From: Berghia stephanieae
Lineage: Eukaryota; Mollusca; Gastropoda; Nudibranchia; Aeolidiidae
DNA: 64,000 nucleotides
Direction: 5' to 3'
Assembly (NCBI GenBank): GCA_034508935.3
Contig: CM067452.1
Coordinates: 43,492,091 to 43,556,090 of the forward strand
Shown in pieces: positions 1-13,180 of this stretch. The notes under the pieces are model-generated. The model did not search any database, had not been told where the DNA came from, and saw only the letters and a program-made list of their open reading frames with translations. Numbering within the stretch: the stretch's first letter is position 1; the number at the start of each line of letters is the position of its first letter. The position numbers and the translations under genes are program-made.

Positions 1-1056
1 ACTAGGACCCGCCATTATCAGGTTGAGCACAGCTCGTTGAGATTCGGATTAAAAAAAACCTGATGGTGGCTGCCCAGTGTGCTTGTAGTTGGGCGTCATT
101 TTCATTCAACAATAATATTTGAAGTAAGATTATCTGGCAAAAATGGAAGTTTATCTGGCCATTAGCAGCATTGTCTCTGTCGACAGAAATTTGGAATGTT
201 GCTGTACATGTATCAAGCCTCGTCCGACACGATCAGTGTTGCCGTAGACTTGGGACTCCACGTAAAACGTTTCGAGCACGTTGAGTTGAAATTGAGATGA
301 GTCAATGATCAAGATTGTTTGTACGAGGGAACTGATGGTAATCAAGAGGAATGAGGTTCAAACCTTAGTTGAAGAAGATCATTTTATTTGAGATGATTGT
401 CTGTTCTATTTTTCTTTCTCCATATTCTTATCTGACATCATTACCTGCTCCCACTTTGTTCACGATAACCTCATTCTGTAAGAAAATCTTTCAGGCCAGG
501 TAAACAGGAAGAAGAGACATAGAGTGACATTGGTAACCCATAATATCTCCAATGACCAGAATGGGTTGAACTGGCTATTCTACACAAATGAGCGAAATGG
601 AAAGAATCCTCCATTTATCATTTTTACGAGCATCAAGAACAGCTGGTGCTATACTTCCATGTGACGAACTTTAAACGTAGGGAATGGGGGGGGGGGGTCT
701 CTAACCATTCATTACTGTAAGGCCCTTTAGATATCATAGAACAATAAAATAAACAAAACACATAACATACTAGAGACTCTGTCACATAATGAGAAATCAT
801 GTTTTCATCTTTATGCACAAATAAATAATATGAATTTGAATGTAAGCTTCAATTTTATTACAAGAACAGATCAAATGAACGTTTCGGGTTTCTCCTTTAT
901 CAACAAAACAGGATGGACGAAACACGACAGATAAATGAGATAATGTGGTAGTGGCGTTGTTACGATGAATAAATGGCTATGTCTTGGGGAATCAGACTGG
1001 TGCCGGAATGGCTATGTTTAGGGGATTAGGTGCCGGCATATCTATGTCTAGAATAA
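1..1056. other. flank with an S2 fragment
   Basis: 130-335 resembles family S2 (GGCCATTAGCAGCATTGTCT, GACTTGGGACTCCACG, TTTCGAGCACGTTGAGTT). The rest shows no gene or repeat that I recognise. Confidence 0.45.
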
Positions 1057-1317
<261 letters not shown>

Positions 1318-1347
1318 AAGACGGTTGATAAAAATTTAATATATTTT

Positions 1348-1876
1348 TATTGTTTTTGTTTTAAGGGTTTTACAGCGCTTCCAACACATGAAGGTCATAT
1401 CAGCGCCAGAAAAAAGGAAAAAAATGGGATAGTAAAAAGTTCTAGAATTCCAATTAAAGCATCCAAGAAAAAGTAAGACAAAGGGGAATTGGTTCAAATA
1501 GGAAACAGATGTGTAGATTCCAAGAGCACACTATCAAAGTAGAAAACGGTAAGGGCTGCCTGAAGCCGGTGATCGTAAAATACTAACGAAAGAGTAAAAA
1601 TGGAAAGGCTTCGTATGGGAACAAAACAGACAATGGACGTTTCAGGTACAAACCCTTCGTCAGCACAACAAAACACAAATAAACGTGGAAAACAAATAAA
1701 ATATAATGAAAAATAACTTGTATCGTCCGTACTCAATGGTGGTTGCAGTATGAATGAAATGTTAGCGTGGCGTGGGTAGAGGATAGGGTGCCCCAGGGGG
1801 GTGATCTAATTGATAAGCAAAGGTCAGCATCGGGGAACAGAATTTTCCAGACTATAATGGAAGATAAAAGACATAT

Positions 1877-1936
<60 letters not shown>

Positions 1937-1940
1937 TAGC

Positions 1941-2021
<81 letters not shown>

Positions 2022-2026
2022 TAGTT

Positions 2027-2105
<79 letters not shown>

Positions 2106-2323
2106 AACGCTGTAGTGGAACAGTAGGGGGCGGTGGAGGGGGCGAGGTGAAAGGGTCACGGCGGAGGTGGGGGGGGGGGGGGGGTGGGGGGTTGGGGTGG
2201 GTGGGATTGTTGGATGAGCGAAGGTCGAATCTTCGCGAAGGAACGATGCGATACTAAAGTGGAATACACCGATAAATAGATAGATGGATAGACAGATAGA
2301 TAGGTAGATAGAAAGAAAAGGGG

Positions 2324-2404
<81 letters not shown>

Positions 2405-2456
2405 CCCCCTTTTTTTTTAAAATTTTTTTTTGTTTTTTCTTTTCTCTCTCTCTCTC

Positions 2457-2504
<48 letters not shown>

Positions 2505-2698
2505 CCCTCTTTTCTGTCTATCTACCTATCTATCTGTCTATTCATCTATCTATTTATCGGTGTATTCCACTTTACTATCGCATCTTTCCTTCGCAAAGAT
2601 TCGACCTTCGCTCATCCAACAACCCCCCCCCCCCTACCTCCGCCGTGACCCTTTCACCTCGCCCCCTCCACCGCCCCCTACTGTTCCACTACAGCGTT

Positions 2699-2737
<39 letters not shown>

Positions 2738-2785
2738 TACTACTACTACTATACTACTACTCAACTACTACTACTACTACTGCTA

Positions 2786-2827
<42 letters not shown>

Positions 2828-3480
2828 ACTACTACTACTACTATACTACTACTAATATGTCTTTTATCTTCCATTATAGTCTGGAAAATTCTGTTCCCCG
2901 ATGCTGACCTTTGCTTATCAATTAGATCACCCCCTGGGGCACCCTATCCTCTACCCACGCCGCGCTAACATTTCATTCATACTGCAACCACCATTGAGTA
3001 CAGACGATACAAGTTATTTTTCATTATATTTTATTTGTTTTCCACGTTTATTTGTGTTTTGTTGTGCTGACGAAGGGTTTGTACCCGAAACGTCCATTGT
3101 CTGTTTTGTTCCCATACGAAGCCTTTCCAATTTCACTCTTTCGTTACTATCAAAGTACTTAGTTTGAGATCACCAAAAGTCTCATCCAGACACAAGCACA
3201 GGTCCTCGCTAAGAGGAACACACTCAAATGTTTACAAATCATATATAAAATGTAAACAAAACATAATACAATACATAACACAGATATGATTTACAAGGAA
3301 AATTATCATCTCCCAAAACAATAACTCGACATTTGACTGTTTCCCTCCCAGCTGGGGTATCCGGCCAGGGTCAGGACAAAACTAAGTAATCTCATTTCAA
3401 GACAACGACAGAAAGCTAGTTGGAAAACAGATATAGAGGGATAGAAGACACAGTAAGTACCTCCCTGCCCACTCTGGGAG
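1348..3480 (-). mobile_element. R1 copy split by a palindromic insertion
   Basis: The first half (1348-1541) ends in GATTCCAAGAGCACACTATC and the second half resumes at 3146 with CTTAGTTTGAGATCACC, exactly as in unbroken R1 copies. The inserted piece is described separately. Confidence 0.75.
1542..3145. mobile_element. 1.6-kb palindromic insertion with 12-bp duplication
   Basis: The two arms (about 1585-2400 and 2455-3145) are reverse complements: AAGGCTTCGTATGGGAACAA, GACGTTTCAGGTACAAACCC, the (AGT)n/(ACT)n tract, GTGGAATACACCGATAAATA, and the (GA)n/(CT)n tract. They meet at a C/T-rich centre near 2430. Arms differ by scattered substitutions and microsatellite length. ACTATCAAAGTA flanks the whole (1530-1541 and 3146-3157). 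No coding capacity is seen. Confidence 0.75.
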
Positions 3481-3600
3481 ATATATAGAGGGATAGAAGA
3501 CACAGTAAGTACCTCCCTGCCCACTATGGGAGATATATAGGGGGATAGAAGACACAGTAAGTACCTCCCTGCCCACTATGGGAGATATATCTTTATGGAG
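3430..3600. repeat. about 57-bp unit in three copies
   Basis: TAGAGGGATAGAAGACACAG and TACCTCCCTGCCCACT(A/C)TGG repeat three times. This is a local triplication of the end of the R1 family. Confidence 0.85.
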
Positions 3601-3864
3601 TGGAGTCGTCAAGGAAAAGAAAAGTGAAAAACTTACCAATGCTAAAGGGTAGTTCATCAAGATAGATGAAGGGCAAACCGAAGTATTCATTTCTAAAAGC
3701 AGCATAAAACTAAATACAGAATTTTTAAAATCTACTTTTATTCCATGTAAAAATTATACAGGATTTTTACAAATCAAAATTGGTAGAATCTTATGTTCCA
3801 GCAGTTATAACCATTTTAAAAATATTGTTTTGGTTTTAAGTTTTCACAAAAGTACTATTTATAA
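3601..3864. other. short non-coding stretch
   Basis: Nothing recognised between the R1 end and the 58-bp satellite. Confidence 0.4.
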
Positions 3865-4323
3865 ATCACATTGGTATAGACATAGATTGTATATAAGAGA
3901 GTGACAGGATCTATTACTATAGAACACATTGGTATAGACATAGATTGTGTGAGAGTGACAGCACCATACAATTACTATAGAACACATTGGTATGGACAGA
4001 GATTGTATATAAGAGAGTGACAGGACCACACAATTACAATAGAACACATTGGTATAGACATAGATTGTGTGAGAGTGACAGCACCATACAATTACTATAG
4101 AACACATTGGTATAGACAGAGATTGTATATGTGAGAGTGACAGGACCATACAATTACTATAGAACACATAAGTATAGACATAGATTATGTGTGAGTGACA
4201 GGACCATAAAATTACTATAGAACACATTGGTATAGACATAGATTGTATATAAGAGAGTGACAGGGCCATACAATTACTATAGAACACATTGGTATAGGCA
4301 GAGATTGTATATGTGTGAGAGTG
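3865..4323. repeat. 58-bp satellite, first block
   Basis: Eight copies, alternating GATTGTGTGAGAGTGACAG and GATTGTATATAAGAGAGTGA variants. Confidence 0.94.
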
Positions 4324-4833
4324 TTTTATGTTTTATGTTTTTAAGGGTTTTACGGCGCTTGCAACACATTTAGGTTATATCAGCGCCAGTAAAAAGGAAG
4401 AAAATGGAATAGTAAAAAGTTCTAGAATTACAATTAAAGCACCCAAGAAAAAGTAAGACAAAGGGGAACTGAGAACAAATAGGGATCAGATGTAGATTCC
4501 AAGAGCATACCACCAATGTACTTAGTTTGAAATCACCTACAAGTCTCATCCAGACACAAGCACAAAATCCAACAAAGAGGAACACACTCTAATGCTTACA
4601 TTATACATTCAAAATAAAAATAATAATACATAACAGAGAGATGATTTACAAGGAAAAAAATATCATCTCCCAAAACAATAACTATGCATTTGACTGTTTC
4701 CCTCCCAGCTAGGACTCCGGCCAGAGCCAGGACAAAACCAAGTAATCTCATTCCGAGACAAAGACAGAAAGCATGTTGGAAAACAGATATAAGGGGATAG
4801 AAGACACAGTATGTACCTCCCTGCCCGTTATGG
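4324..4833 (-). mobile_element. R1 insertion inside the 58-bp satellite, copy 1
   Basis: 510-bp copy flanked by the 12-bp direct repeat TGTGTGAGAGTG (4312-4323 and 4834-4845), which is part of the satellite unit. Tail on the minus strand CTTAAAAACATAAAACATAA. The A-rich tail and duplication suggest retroposition. No tRNA head was seen. Confidence 0.75.
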
Positions 4834-5106
4834 TGTGTGAGAGTGACAGGACCCACAATTACTATAGAACACATTGGTATAGACATAGATTGTGTGTGAG
4901 TGACAGGACCACACAATTACTATAGAACACATTGGTATAGACATAGATTGTGTGAGAGTGACAGGACCCACAATTACTATAGAACACATTGGTATAGACA
5001 TAGATTGTGTGAGAATGACAGGACAATACAATTACGATAGAACACATTGGTATAGACATAGATTGTGTGTGAGTGACAGAACCATACAATTCCTATAGAA
5101 CACATT
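4834..5106. repeat. 58-bp satellite, second block
   Basis: About 4.7 copies between two R1 insertions. Confidence 0.93.
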
Positions 5107-5636
5107 TGTTTTGTGTTGTTTTTAAGGGTTTTACGGCGCATCCAACACATTTAGGTTATATCAGCGCCAGTAAAAAGGAAGAAAACGGGATAGTAAAAAG
5201 TTATAGAATTACAATTAAAGCACCCAAGAAAAAGTAAGACGTAGAGGAACTAGGAACAAATAGGGATCTGATGTAGATTCCAAGAGCATACCACCAATGT
5301 ACTTAGTTTGAGATCACCTACGGGTCTCATCCGGACACAAGCACAAAATCCAACAAAGAGGAATACACTCAAATGCTGACCTTATACATTGAAAATAATA
5401 ATTATAATAATACATAACAGAGAGATGATTTACAAGGAAAAAAACATCATCTTCCAAAACAACTACTATGCATTTGACTTTCCCTCCGAGCTAGGACTCC
5501 GGCCAGGGCCAGGACAAAACCAAGTAATCCCATTCCAAGACAAAGACAGAAAGCATGTTGGAAAACAGTTATAAGGTGATAGAAGACACATATGTACCCC
5601 CCCCCTGCCACTATGGAGGTCAGGAACCCCACCAGA
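5107..5636 (-). mobile_element. R1 insertion inside the 58-bp satellite, copy 2
   Basis: Full-length R1 (about 530 bp) with AGAACACATT repeated at both borders (5097-5106 and 5637-5646). It splits the satellite. The plus-strand left end TTTTTAAGGGTTTTACGGCG is the complement of an A-rich 3' tail. Confidence 0.72.
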
Positions 5637-5637
5637 A

Positions 5638-8017
5638 GAACACATTGGAATAGACATAGATTGTGTGTGAGTGACAGGACCATACAATTACTATAGAACA
5701 CATTGGTATAGACATAGATTGTGTGTGAGAATGACAGGACAATACAATTACTATAGAACACATTGGTATGACATAGATTGTGTGTGAGTGACAGGACCAT
5801 ACAATTACTATAGAACACATGGTATAGACATAGATTGTGTGAGAGTGACAGGACCACAACAATTACTATAGAACACATTGGTATAGACATAGATTGTGTG
5901 AGAGTGACAGGACCACACAATTACTATAGAACACATTGGTATAGACATAGATTGTGTGAGAGTGACAGGACCACCAATTACTATAGAACACATTGGTATA
6001 GACATAGATTGTGTGAGAGTGACAGGACCACACATTACTATAGAACACATTGGTATAGACATAGATTGTGTGAGAGTGACAGGACCACACAATTACTATA
6101 GAACACATTGGTATAGACATAGATTGTGTGAGAGTGACAGGACCACACAATTACTATAGAACACATTGGTATAGACATAGATTGTGTGTGAGTGACAGGA
6201 CCACACAATTACTATAGAACACATTGGTATAGACATAGATGTGTGAGAGTGACAGGACCAAACAATTACTATAGAACACATTGGTATAGACAGAGATTGT
6301 ATATATGTGAGAGTGACAGGACCACACAATTACTATAGAACACATTGGTATAGACAGAGATTGTATATAGTGAGAGTTTACAGGACCACACAATAACTAT
6401 AGAACACATTGGTATAGACATAGATTGTGTGTGAGTGACAGGACCACACAATTAATATAGAACACATTGGTATAGACAGAGATTGTGTGAGAGTGACAGG
6501 ACCACACAATTACTATAGAACACATTGGTATAGACATAGATTGGTGAGGTGACAGGACACACAATTACTATAGAACACATTGGTATAGACAGAGATTGTA
6601 TATATTGTGAAGTGACAGGACCACACATAACTATAGAACACATTGGTATAGACATAGATTGTGTGTGAGTGACAGACCACACAATTACTAATAGAACACA
6701 TTGGTATAGACAGAGATGTGTGGAGAGTGACAGGACCACACAATTACTATAGAACACATTGGTATAGACATAGATTGTGTGTGAGTGACAGGACCACACA
6801 ATTACTATAGAACACATTGGTATAGACAGAGATTGTGTGAGAGTGACAGGACCACACAATTACTATAGAACACATTGGTATAGACAGAGATTGTATATAT
6901 GTGAGAGTGACAGGACCACACAATAACTATAGAACACATTGGTATAGACATAGATTGTGTGTGAGTGACAGGACCACACAATTACTATAGAACACATTGG
7001 TATAGACAGAGTTGTGTGAGAGTGACAGGACCACACAATTACTATAGAACACATTGGTATAGACCTAGATTGTGTGTGAGTGACAGGACCACACAATTAC
7101 TATAGAACACATTGGTATAGACATAGATTGTGTGTGAGTGACAGGACCACACAATTACTATAGAAACATTGGTATAGACATAGATTGTGTGAGAGTGACA
7201 GGACCACACAATTACTATAGAACACATTGGTATAGACATAGATTGTGTGAGAGTGACAGGACCCCACAATTACTATAGAAACATTGGTTAGACATAGATT
7301 GTGTGAGAGTGACAGGACCACACATTACTATATACACATTGGTATAGACATAGATTGTGTGTGAGTGACAGGACCATACAATTACTATAGAACACATTGG
7401 TATAGACATAGATTGTGTGTGAGTGACAGGACCTCAATTACTATAGAACACATTGGTATAGACATAGATTGTGTGTGAGTGACAGGACCACACAATTACT
7501 ATAGAACACATTGGTATAGACATAGATTGTGTGTGAGTGACAGGACACAACAATTATACATAGACAATTGATATAGACATAGATTGGTGTGAGTGACAGG
7601 ACCAACAATTACTAATAGAACACATTGGTATAGACATAGATTTGTGTGAGTGACAGGACCAACAATTACTATAGAACACATTGGTATAGACATAGATTGT
7701 GTGTGAGTGACAGGACCATACAATTACTATAGAAACATTGGTATAGACATAGATTGTGTGTGAGTGACAGACCCTACAATTACTATAGAACACATTGGTA
7801 TAGACATAGATTGTGTGTGAGTGACAGGACCATACAATTACTATAGAACACATTGGTATAGACATAGATTGTGTGTGAGTGACAGGACCATACAATTACT
7901 ATAGAACACATTGGTATAGACATAGATTGTGTGTGAGTGACAGGACCACACAATTACTATAGAACACATTGGTATAGACATAGATTGTGTGTGAGTGACA
8001 GGACCATACAATTACTA
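5638..8017. repeat. 58-bp satellite, third and longest block (about 41 copies)
   Basis: Unit with TTGGTATAGACATAGATTGT, GTGAGAGTGACAGGACCACA and CAATTACTATAGAACACA. The same satellite occurs at 3865 and 4834. Many units have one-base losses. Confidence 0.95.
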
Positions 8018-9100
8018 TATTTTTGTTTGTTTGTTTGTTGCTTTAGTCTCTTCCAACACAATTGAGGTTATATGAGAGACCGCTGAAACAAAAAAAAAAC
8101 AAGCAATCTAACAAAAATAGTACAAATGTAAATCAAAATCATAACCTAAAGATATCATAAGCTAAATTATAAATAACCAAGAACAAACAGGCAGAAGATT
8201 TACAGAAAAAAAAATATCCCCTGTCAAAAATACAATCACAAACCAAAGAAGCAGGATAGGCTAGTAAAGAGAAGAAGAAACGACATCACTATCGGATCGT
8301 ACACCCATGCGAACATCATAGGTATATGATTCAAGGGTGATGCTCCCATCCAACCACCCGCGCACTTAGTTTGAGATCACCTAAAAGTCTCATCCAGACA
8401 CAAGCACAGGTCCGATCTAAGAGGAATACACTCAAATGTTTACTAATCATTTAATATAATATGTAAACTCAACATAATACAATGCACAACAGAGAGATGA
8501 TTTACAAGGAAAAAAATATCATCTCCCAAAACTATAACTATACATTCGACCTGTTTCCCTCCCAGCCAAGGAGCTCTGGCAAGGATCAGGACAAAACTAA
8601 GTAATCTCATTCCAAGACAATGACAGGAAACAATTGGGAAACGGGTATGGGAGGATAGAAGACACAGCATGTACCTCCCTGCCCACTATGGGAGGTCAGG
8701 ATCCCCACCCAGAAAGTACTTAGTTTGAGATCATCTAAAAGTTTCATCCATAAAAACACAGGTCCCCACAAAGAGGAATACACTCAAATGTTTTACAAAT
8801 CATACATAATATAAAGAAACATAATGCAGTGCATAACAGAGAGATGATTTGCAAGGAAAAAAATATCATCTCCCAAAACAATAACTATGCATTTGACTGT
8901 TTTCCTCCCAGCTAGCACTCCGGCCAGGGCCAAGACAAAACCATGTAATCTCATTCCAAGACATGGGGGGATAGAAGACACAGCATGTACCTCCCTGCCC
9001 ACTATGGGAAAATCTCATTCCAAGACAAACCCAGAAAGCAACTTGGAATGATAGAGGGATAGAAGACACAACAGAAATCTCCCAGACCACCAGCTCTGTG
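8018..9100 (-). mobile_element. R1 family copies in tandem, diverged and truncated
   Basis: 8030-8712 is a diverged R1-like copy (CTTCCAACACAATTGAGGTT; TTAGTTTGAGATCACCTAAA; ATCTCCCAAAAC). 8713-9010 is a second copy starting at TACTTAGTTTGAGATC. 9010-9095 repeats only the last part. Polarity as for the other R1 copies. Confidence 0.6.
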
Positions 9101-9142
9101 TTGCAACAAGTTGTCCACATAATATGGCACAGCAAGGAAATC

Positions 9143-9384
9143 TATAGGGAATGAGATTAGCGGAAGAGTAGCTTCCCTTGATTGGACGTCTCACCCATAG
9201 TCTGTGACGTCACCGGCGGAAAAGTTATTAGAGAGAGAACGTCATGTTGATTGGGCGCATGCGTCTCTCGTCCTCGCTTCCGGTGAAAGCGCTTGAGACA
9301 CTTTTCAAAACCAAATCGACGTTCTCTCTGTAAGGTGACGTCCAATCAAGGGACACTACTCTTCCGCATATCTCATTCCCTATA
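9143..9384. mobile_element. MITE-like element with about 50-bp inverted ends
   Basis: TATAGGGAATGAGATTAGCG, GGAAGAGTAG and CCCTTGATTGGACGTC at the left return as complements at the right end (GACGTCCAATCAAGGGACAC, CTACTCTTCCGCATATCTC). Total 242 bp, no coding capacity. Likely a non-autonomous DNA transposon. Confidence 0.7.
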
Positions 9385-10740
9385 ACAAATTGGGACCGGG
9401 CCTGTTTGTTCGAGAATATGAAGAAAAAATGTGAAGGGGTGGGAGGGGTAAACGTGAGGCCCCATTACCATGAGGTGTTGCTTTAAGTGCGTCTTGTTCC
9501 ATTCAATACCAGGTAGAATAATGCTCCCCCTTTAGGTGTGCTGGTAGATTAAGAAGACAACGCCAGCACGTCCCATTGTGGATTACACACTTACACACGC
9601 AGCATGTGACGTCTTTAACCTACGAATCCAGTCCCTCATCCCTACCACTCCTCACTTAACCTCTCACACCTCTGTACTCTCACCCCATCCCACGATTGAT
9701 AGCTGGATCTGTTAGATCTTGGTGGAAAGCAATTTGCTATAGACTAGCATCCAACCCAAGGGATAACAAGCAATTGTTATTGTCTGTTTCACACTATAGA
9801 AACGGAGATTAACTCTGGCTCTACGGGCCTATTGGTTCTGAAGGACTCCATTTATTGATGGAGTTATCTGTGCATCTATCTCTTCTTCCCCAACCCTCTC
9901 ACCCCATCCCTGTTGATTTCCCTTTCACTTCAATATAAGACGTCACTTCCATACCCGACTTGACATTACTGTAAACCTACATCCTATCCTACTTGCATAT
10001 TTTAAAATAAAAGATTCTAGTTTCAAACATCAGCATAATTTGTGTAAATGGAAATTTCAATCAAGGACAATTTTGTAAGTAAAGAAAGTTTAAACAAATA
10101 ACAAAGTTTATCATTTCTATAATAGAAGTAATACACAAACATGGATATAGAACAGCGCCATTGGCCACACTTTGCAGCCAGAGCAGAATTTGTTCTACTG
10201 GCCAAAGGCCGCACAGTGCGGCCGGTCTTGAAAGGGAAAAACAATGTAATCCAATCCTACTTTCTACGAAATTATTATAAATTGAACCAATGGTATCATT
10301 TCTTTCATCAGAACAATCAATTAGCCCTAGGGGGGTATTTTAATTGAGGTTTTGCGTAGAATTTGAATGTCGCTTTGTCTTAGCTTGTCATTGTCATGCT
10401 GCCTCAATCAGGTGTCAGCCATTTTGTGACGGAAATGTGAATATAGCCTCAGCGCTGAAAGAGTTCAAAAATACCATAACACCTAACATGAAACGTTTTG
10501 GGTCCAAAACCCTTCTTAAGCCAGCAACAAAAAAACCAATGAAAACATAATACATTAATAAAAAACCAGATCGATGACAGAGAAAATTTAGGAACGTAGT
10601 AATGTACTTATCTTTTTATTGTATTTTGTTGATTGCTGAAGAAGAGTTTTGAGCCTGAAATATTCCGTGCTCAGTATTTTGTTCTTTTTTTTTGGAAGCT
10701 GTTTATATTCATTTTTCTGTTGGTTGACGAATGTATATTA
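9385..10740. other. non-coding flank
   Basis: No gene recognised. 10195-10225 contains a short GC palindrome (GGCCGCACAGTGCGGCC). 10620-10710 contains TGAAGAAGAGTTTTGAGCCTGAAA and TTTTGTTC, similar to motifs near 1635, 3070, 30085 and 45270. Confidence 0.4.
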
Positions 10741-11070
10741 TTACACTCCAGTCTCTTGGTGTGACGTGGACCAATGTATAATAGTCATAATAAACACTCC
10801 ACAGCTTCTAGCAGCCTGGTTGACGTGACATGTTATGTCATATACCCACAGCTTTAGCAGCCTGGTGTGACGTGGACCAATGTATAATAGTCATAATAAA
10901 CACCCCAGCTTCAGCAGCCTTGTGACGTGGACCAATGTTATAGCATAATAAATGTAGCATGCCTTGGTGTGACGTGGACCAATGTATAATAGTCATAATA
11001 AACACTCCACAGCTTCTAGCAGCCTTGGTGTGACGTGGACCAATGTATAATAGTCATAATAATATAATAA
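10741..11070. repeat. degenerate minisatellite with five ERSE-II-like elements
   Basis: Irregular 47-61-bp units with GGTGTGACGTGGACCAATGT and ATAATAGTCATAATAAACAC. The complement of CGTGGACCAAT is ATTGGTCCACG, a perfect match to the ERSE-II consensus ATTGG-N-CCACG. Matches are at 10765, 10871, 10926, 10973 and 11034. Confidence 0.9.
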
Positions 11071-11531
11071 AGTAATGATGACAAGCTATACATTTACACC
11101 ACAGAGTCGTCAAAAGGGATTTCAGTCAGAATGCCAAACTCTAAGTTTAAAAAAAAAAATCATTAAAATATAGTTTGGCCAGAAAATCTAATCAGAAAAC
11201 GATTGATTAAAATGACCCTCCCCTTGTGAAAAATACTTAAACCTGGGACTTCAAGGAATTCTTCGAATAATGTCCCATGTTTGAGAGCTTTTGACAAGAT
11301 AATCAATTGATCTTTGAAGGACAATCATTCTGGCCAAAACTGTTCTTTCAGACTTTGGCAGAAAGTGTAAAACAATAGCAAAGAGAATGTAAAAATTATT
11401 CAAGAAATGAAATGTCCTGAAAGATAAAGCACCAAACTGTGACTTTGGAAGGACGAGGACCGATCCATTTTATAAACTGGAAAAATCAACAGCTAAGGTT
11501 TCTATTCATTATAAAACTCTTTCACTGCTCA
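11071..11531. other. non-coding stretch
   Basis: No gene. 11265-11305 contains GTTTGAGAGCTTTTGACAAG, related to the hairpin arms at 52588. Confidence 0.4.
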
Positions 11532-11945
11532 ACCCAGGTATGTGACCTCCCTGATGAAATAGTCAGACGATGGATGACGTGGTATACAACCCAGGTATGT
11601 GACCTCTGTGATGAAATAGTCGATGGATGACGTGGTATACAACCCAGGTATGTGACCTCCCTGATGAAATAGTCAGACGATGGATGACGTGGTATACGTG
11701 GTATACAACCCATCTATGTGACCTCTGTGATGAAATAGTCAGGCGATGGATGACGTGGTATACGTGGTATACAACCCATGTATGTGACCTCCGTGATGAA
11801 ATAGTCAGACGATGGATGACGTGGTATACAACCCATGTATGTGACCTCTGTGATGAAACAGTCAGACGATGGATGACGTGGTATACGTGGAATACAACCC
11901 AAGTATGTGACCTCTGTGATGAAATAGACGATGGATGATATGGTA
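11532..11945. repeat. 57-bp tandem array with TGACGTGG
   Basis: Seven copies of a unit with AACCCAGGTATGTGACCTCC and ATAGTCAGACGATGGATGAC then GTGGTATAC. Four copies have an extra 9-base GTGGTATAC. Every unit has ATGACGTGG except the last, which has ATGATATGG. Confidence 0.92.
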
Positions 11946-11950
11946 TACGT

Positions 11951-12491
11951 ACAACGAATTGAATTCCGACTGCTAATGCAGAAACAAAAGAGAGAAAAGG
12001 CACCATGGCAAGCCACATAGGGAATGACTCATGCACTCCATATATATGTATGTGGTGACATGTGTAACATATAACACTAACAAGAGTAAGGAAAAGCTTC
12101 TTGCTATTCAACATGTGTGTATAATGTATAATGCTCAAAGAAAATCTTCATGCATTTGCGAGTGTCAAATAATGGTCAAAAGCATTGGGTAAATCTTAAG
12201 TGGGCACAGTAAGATTGTAAGAATCCATTTGGATCACATGGAATATCAACATATCAATGGCCTTTGTCTTAAACCTTTCAAATCAGGGAAAATTCAAGAA
12301 GATTTAAAAAAAAAAATACCAACTATTTCAATTTTCATCAGATTGACAGATTGACCCAATATTTAGAGACACAATGCGATTGATCATCGACTAAAGGGTA
12401 GCCTTGACCTAAAACCAGAGAAACGCATATTCTTGAAGTTGACTGAATGACGACCGAGGACAATTCAAATTACATAAGAATGTTACCATTC
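11951..12491. other. 3' flank of smo beyond the 30-bp array
   Basis: No gene seen. May include the end of the smo 3' UTR; I could not pick a convincing AATAAA on the minus strand close to the array. Confidence 0.4.
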
Positions 12492-13170
12492 TCAATTTCC
12501 ATGATAAAACAAATTCTCTTCTCAATTTCCCTGATGAAACAAATTCTAATCTCAATTTCCCAGATAAAACAAATTCTATTCTCAATTTCCCAGATAAAAC
12601 AAATTCTATTCTCAATTTCCCCGATAAAACAAATTCTATTCTCAATTTCCCTGCTAAAACAAATTCTATTCTCAATTTCCCAGATAAAACAAATTCTAAT
12701 CTCAATTTCCCTGATAAAACAAATTCTATTCTCAATTTCCCTGATAAAACAAATTCTATTCTCAATTTCCCAGATAAAACAAATTCTATTCTCAATTTCC
12801 CCGATAAAACAAATTCTATTCTCAATTTCCCTGCTAAAACAAATTCTAATCTCAATTTCCCTGATAAAACAAATTCTAATCTCAATTTCCCTGATAAAAC
12901 AAATTCTATTCTCAATTTCCCTGATAAAACAAATTCTATTCTCAAATTCCCTGATAAAACAAATTCTATTCTCAATTTCCCAGATAAAACAAATTCTATT
13001 CTCAATTTCCCTGCTAAAACCAATTCTATTCTCAATTTCCCTGATAAAACAAATTCTATTCTCAATTTCCCAGATAAAACAAATTCTATTCTCAATTTCC
13101 CCGATAAAACAAATTCTATTCTCAATTTCCCTGATAAAACAAATTTTATTCTCAATTTCCCTGATAAAAA
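12492..13170. repeat. 30-bp tandem array just past the smo stop codon
   Basis: About 22.5 copies of a 30-bp unit with the core TTCTATTCTCAATTTCCC follow one another with almost no length change. The array begins about 10 bases after the smo stop, so it very probably lies in the 3' UTR. Because 30 is a multiple of three, both strands stay open across it (a 10-residue repeat such as SGKLRIEFVL on the minus strand). That openness has no coding meaning. Confidence 0.9.
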
Positions 13171-13180
13171 AGACATCAAT

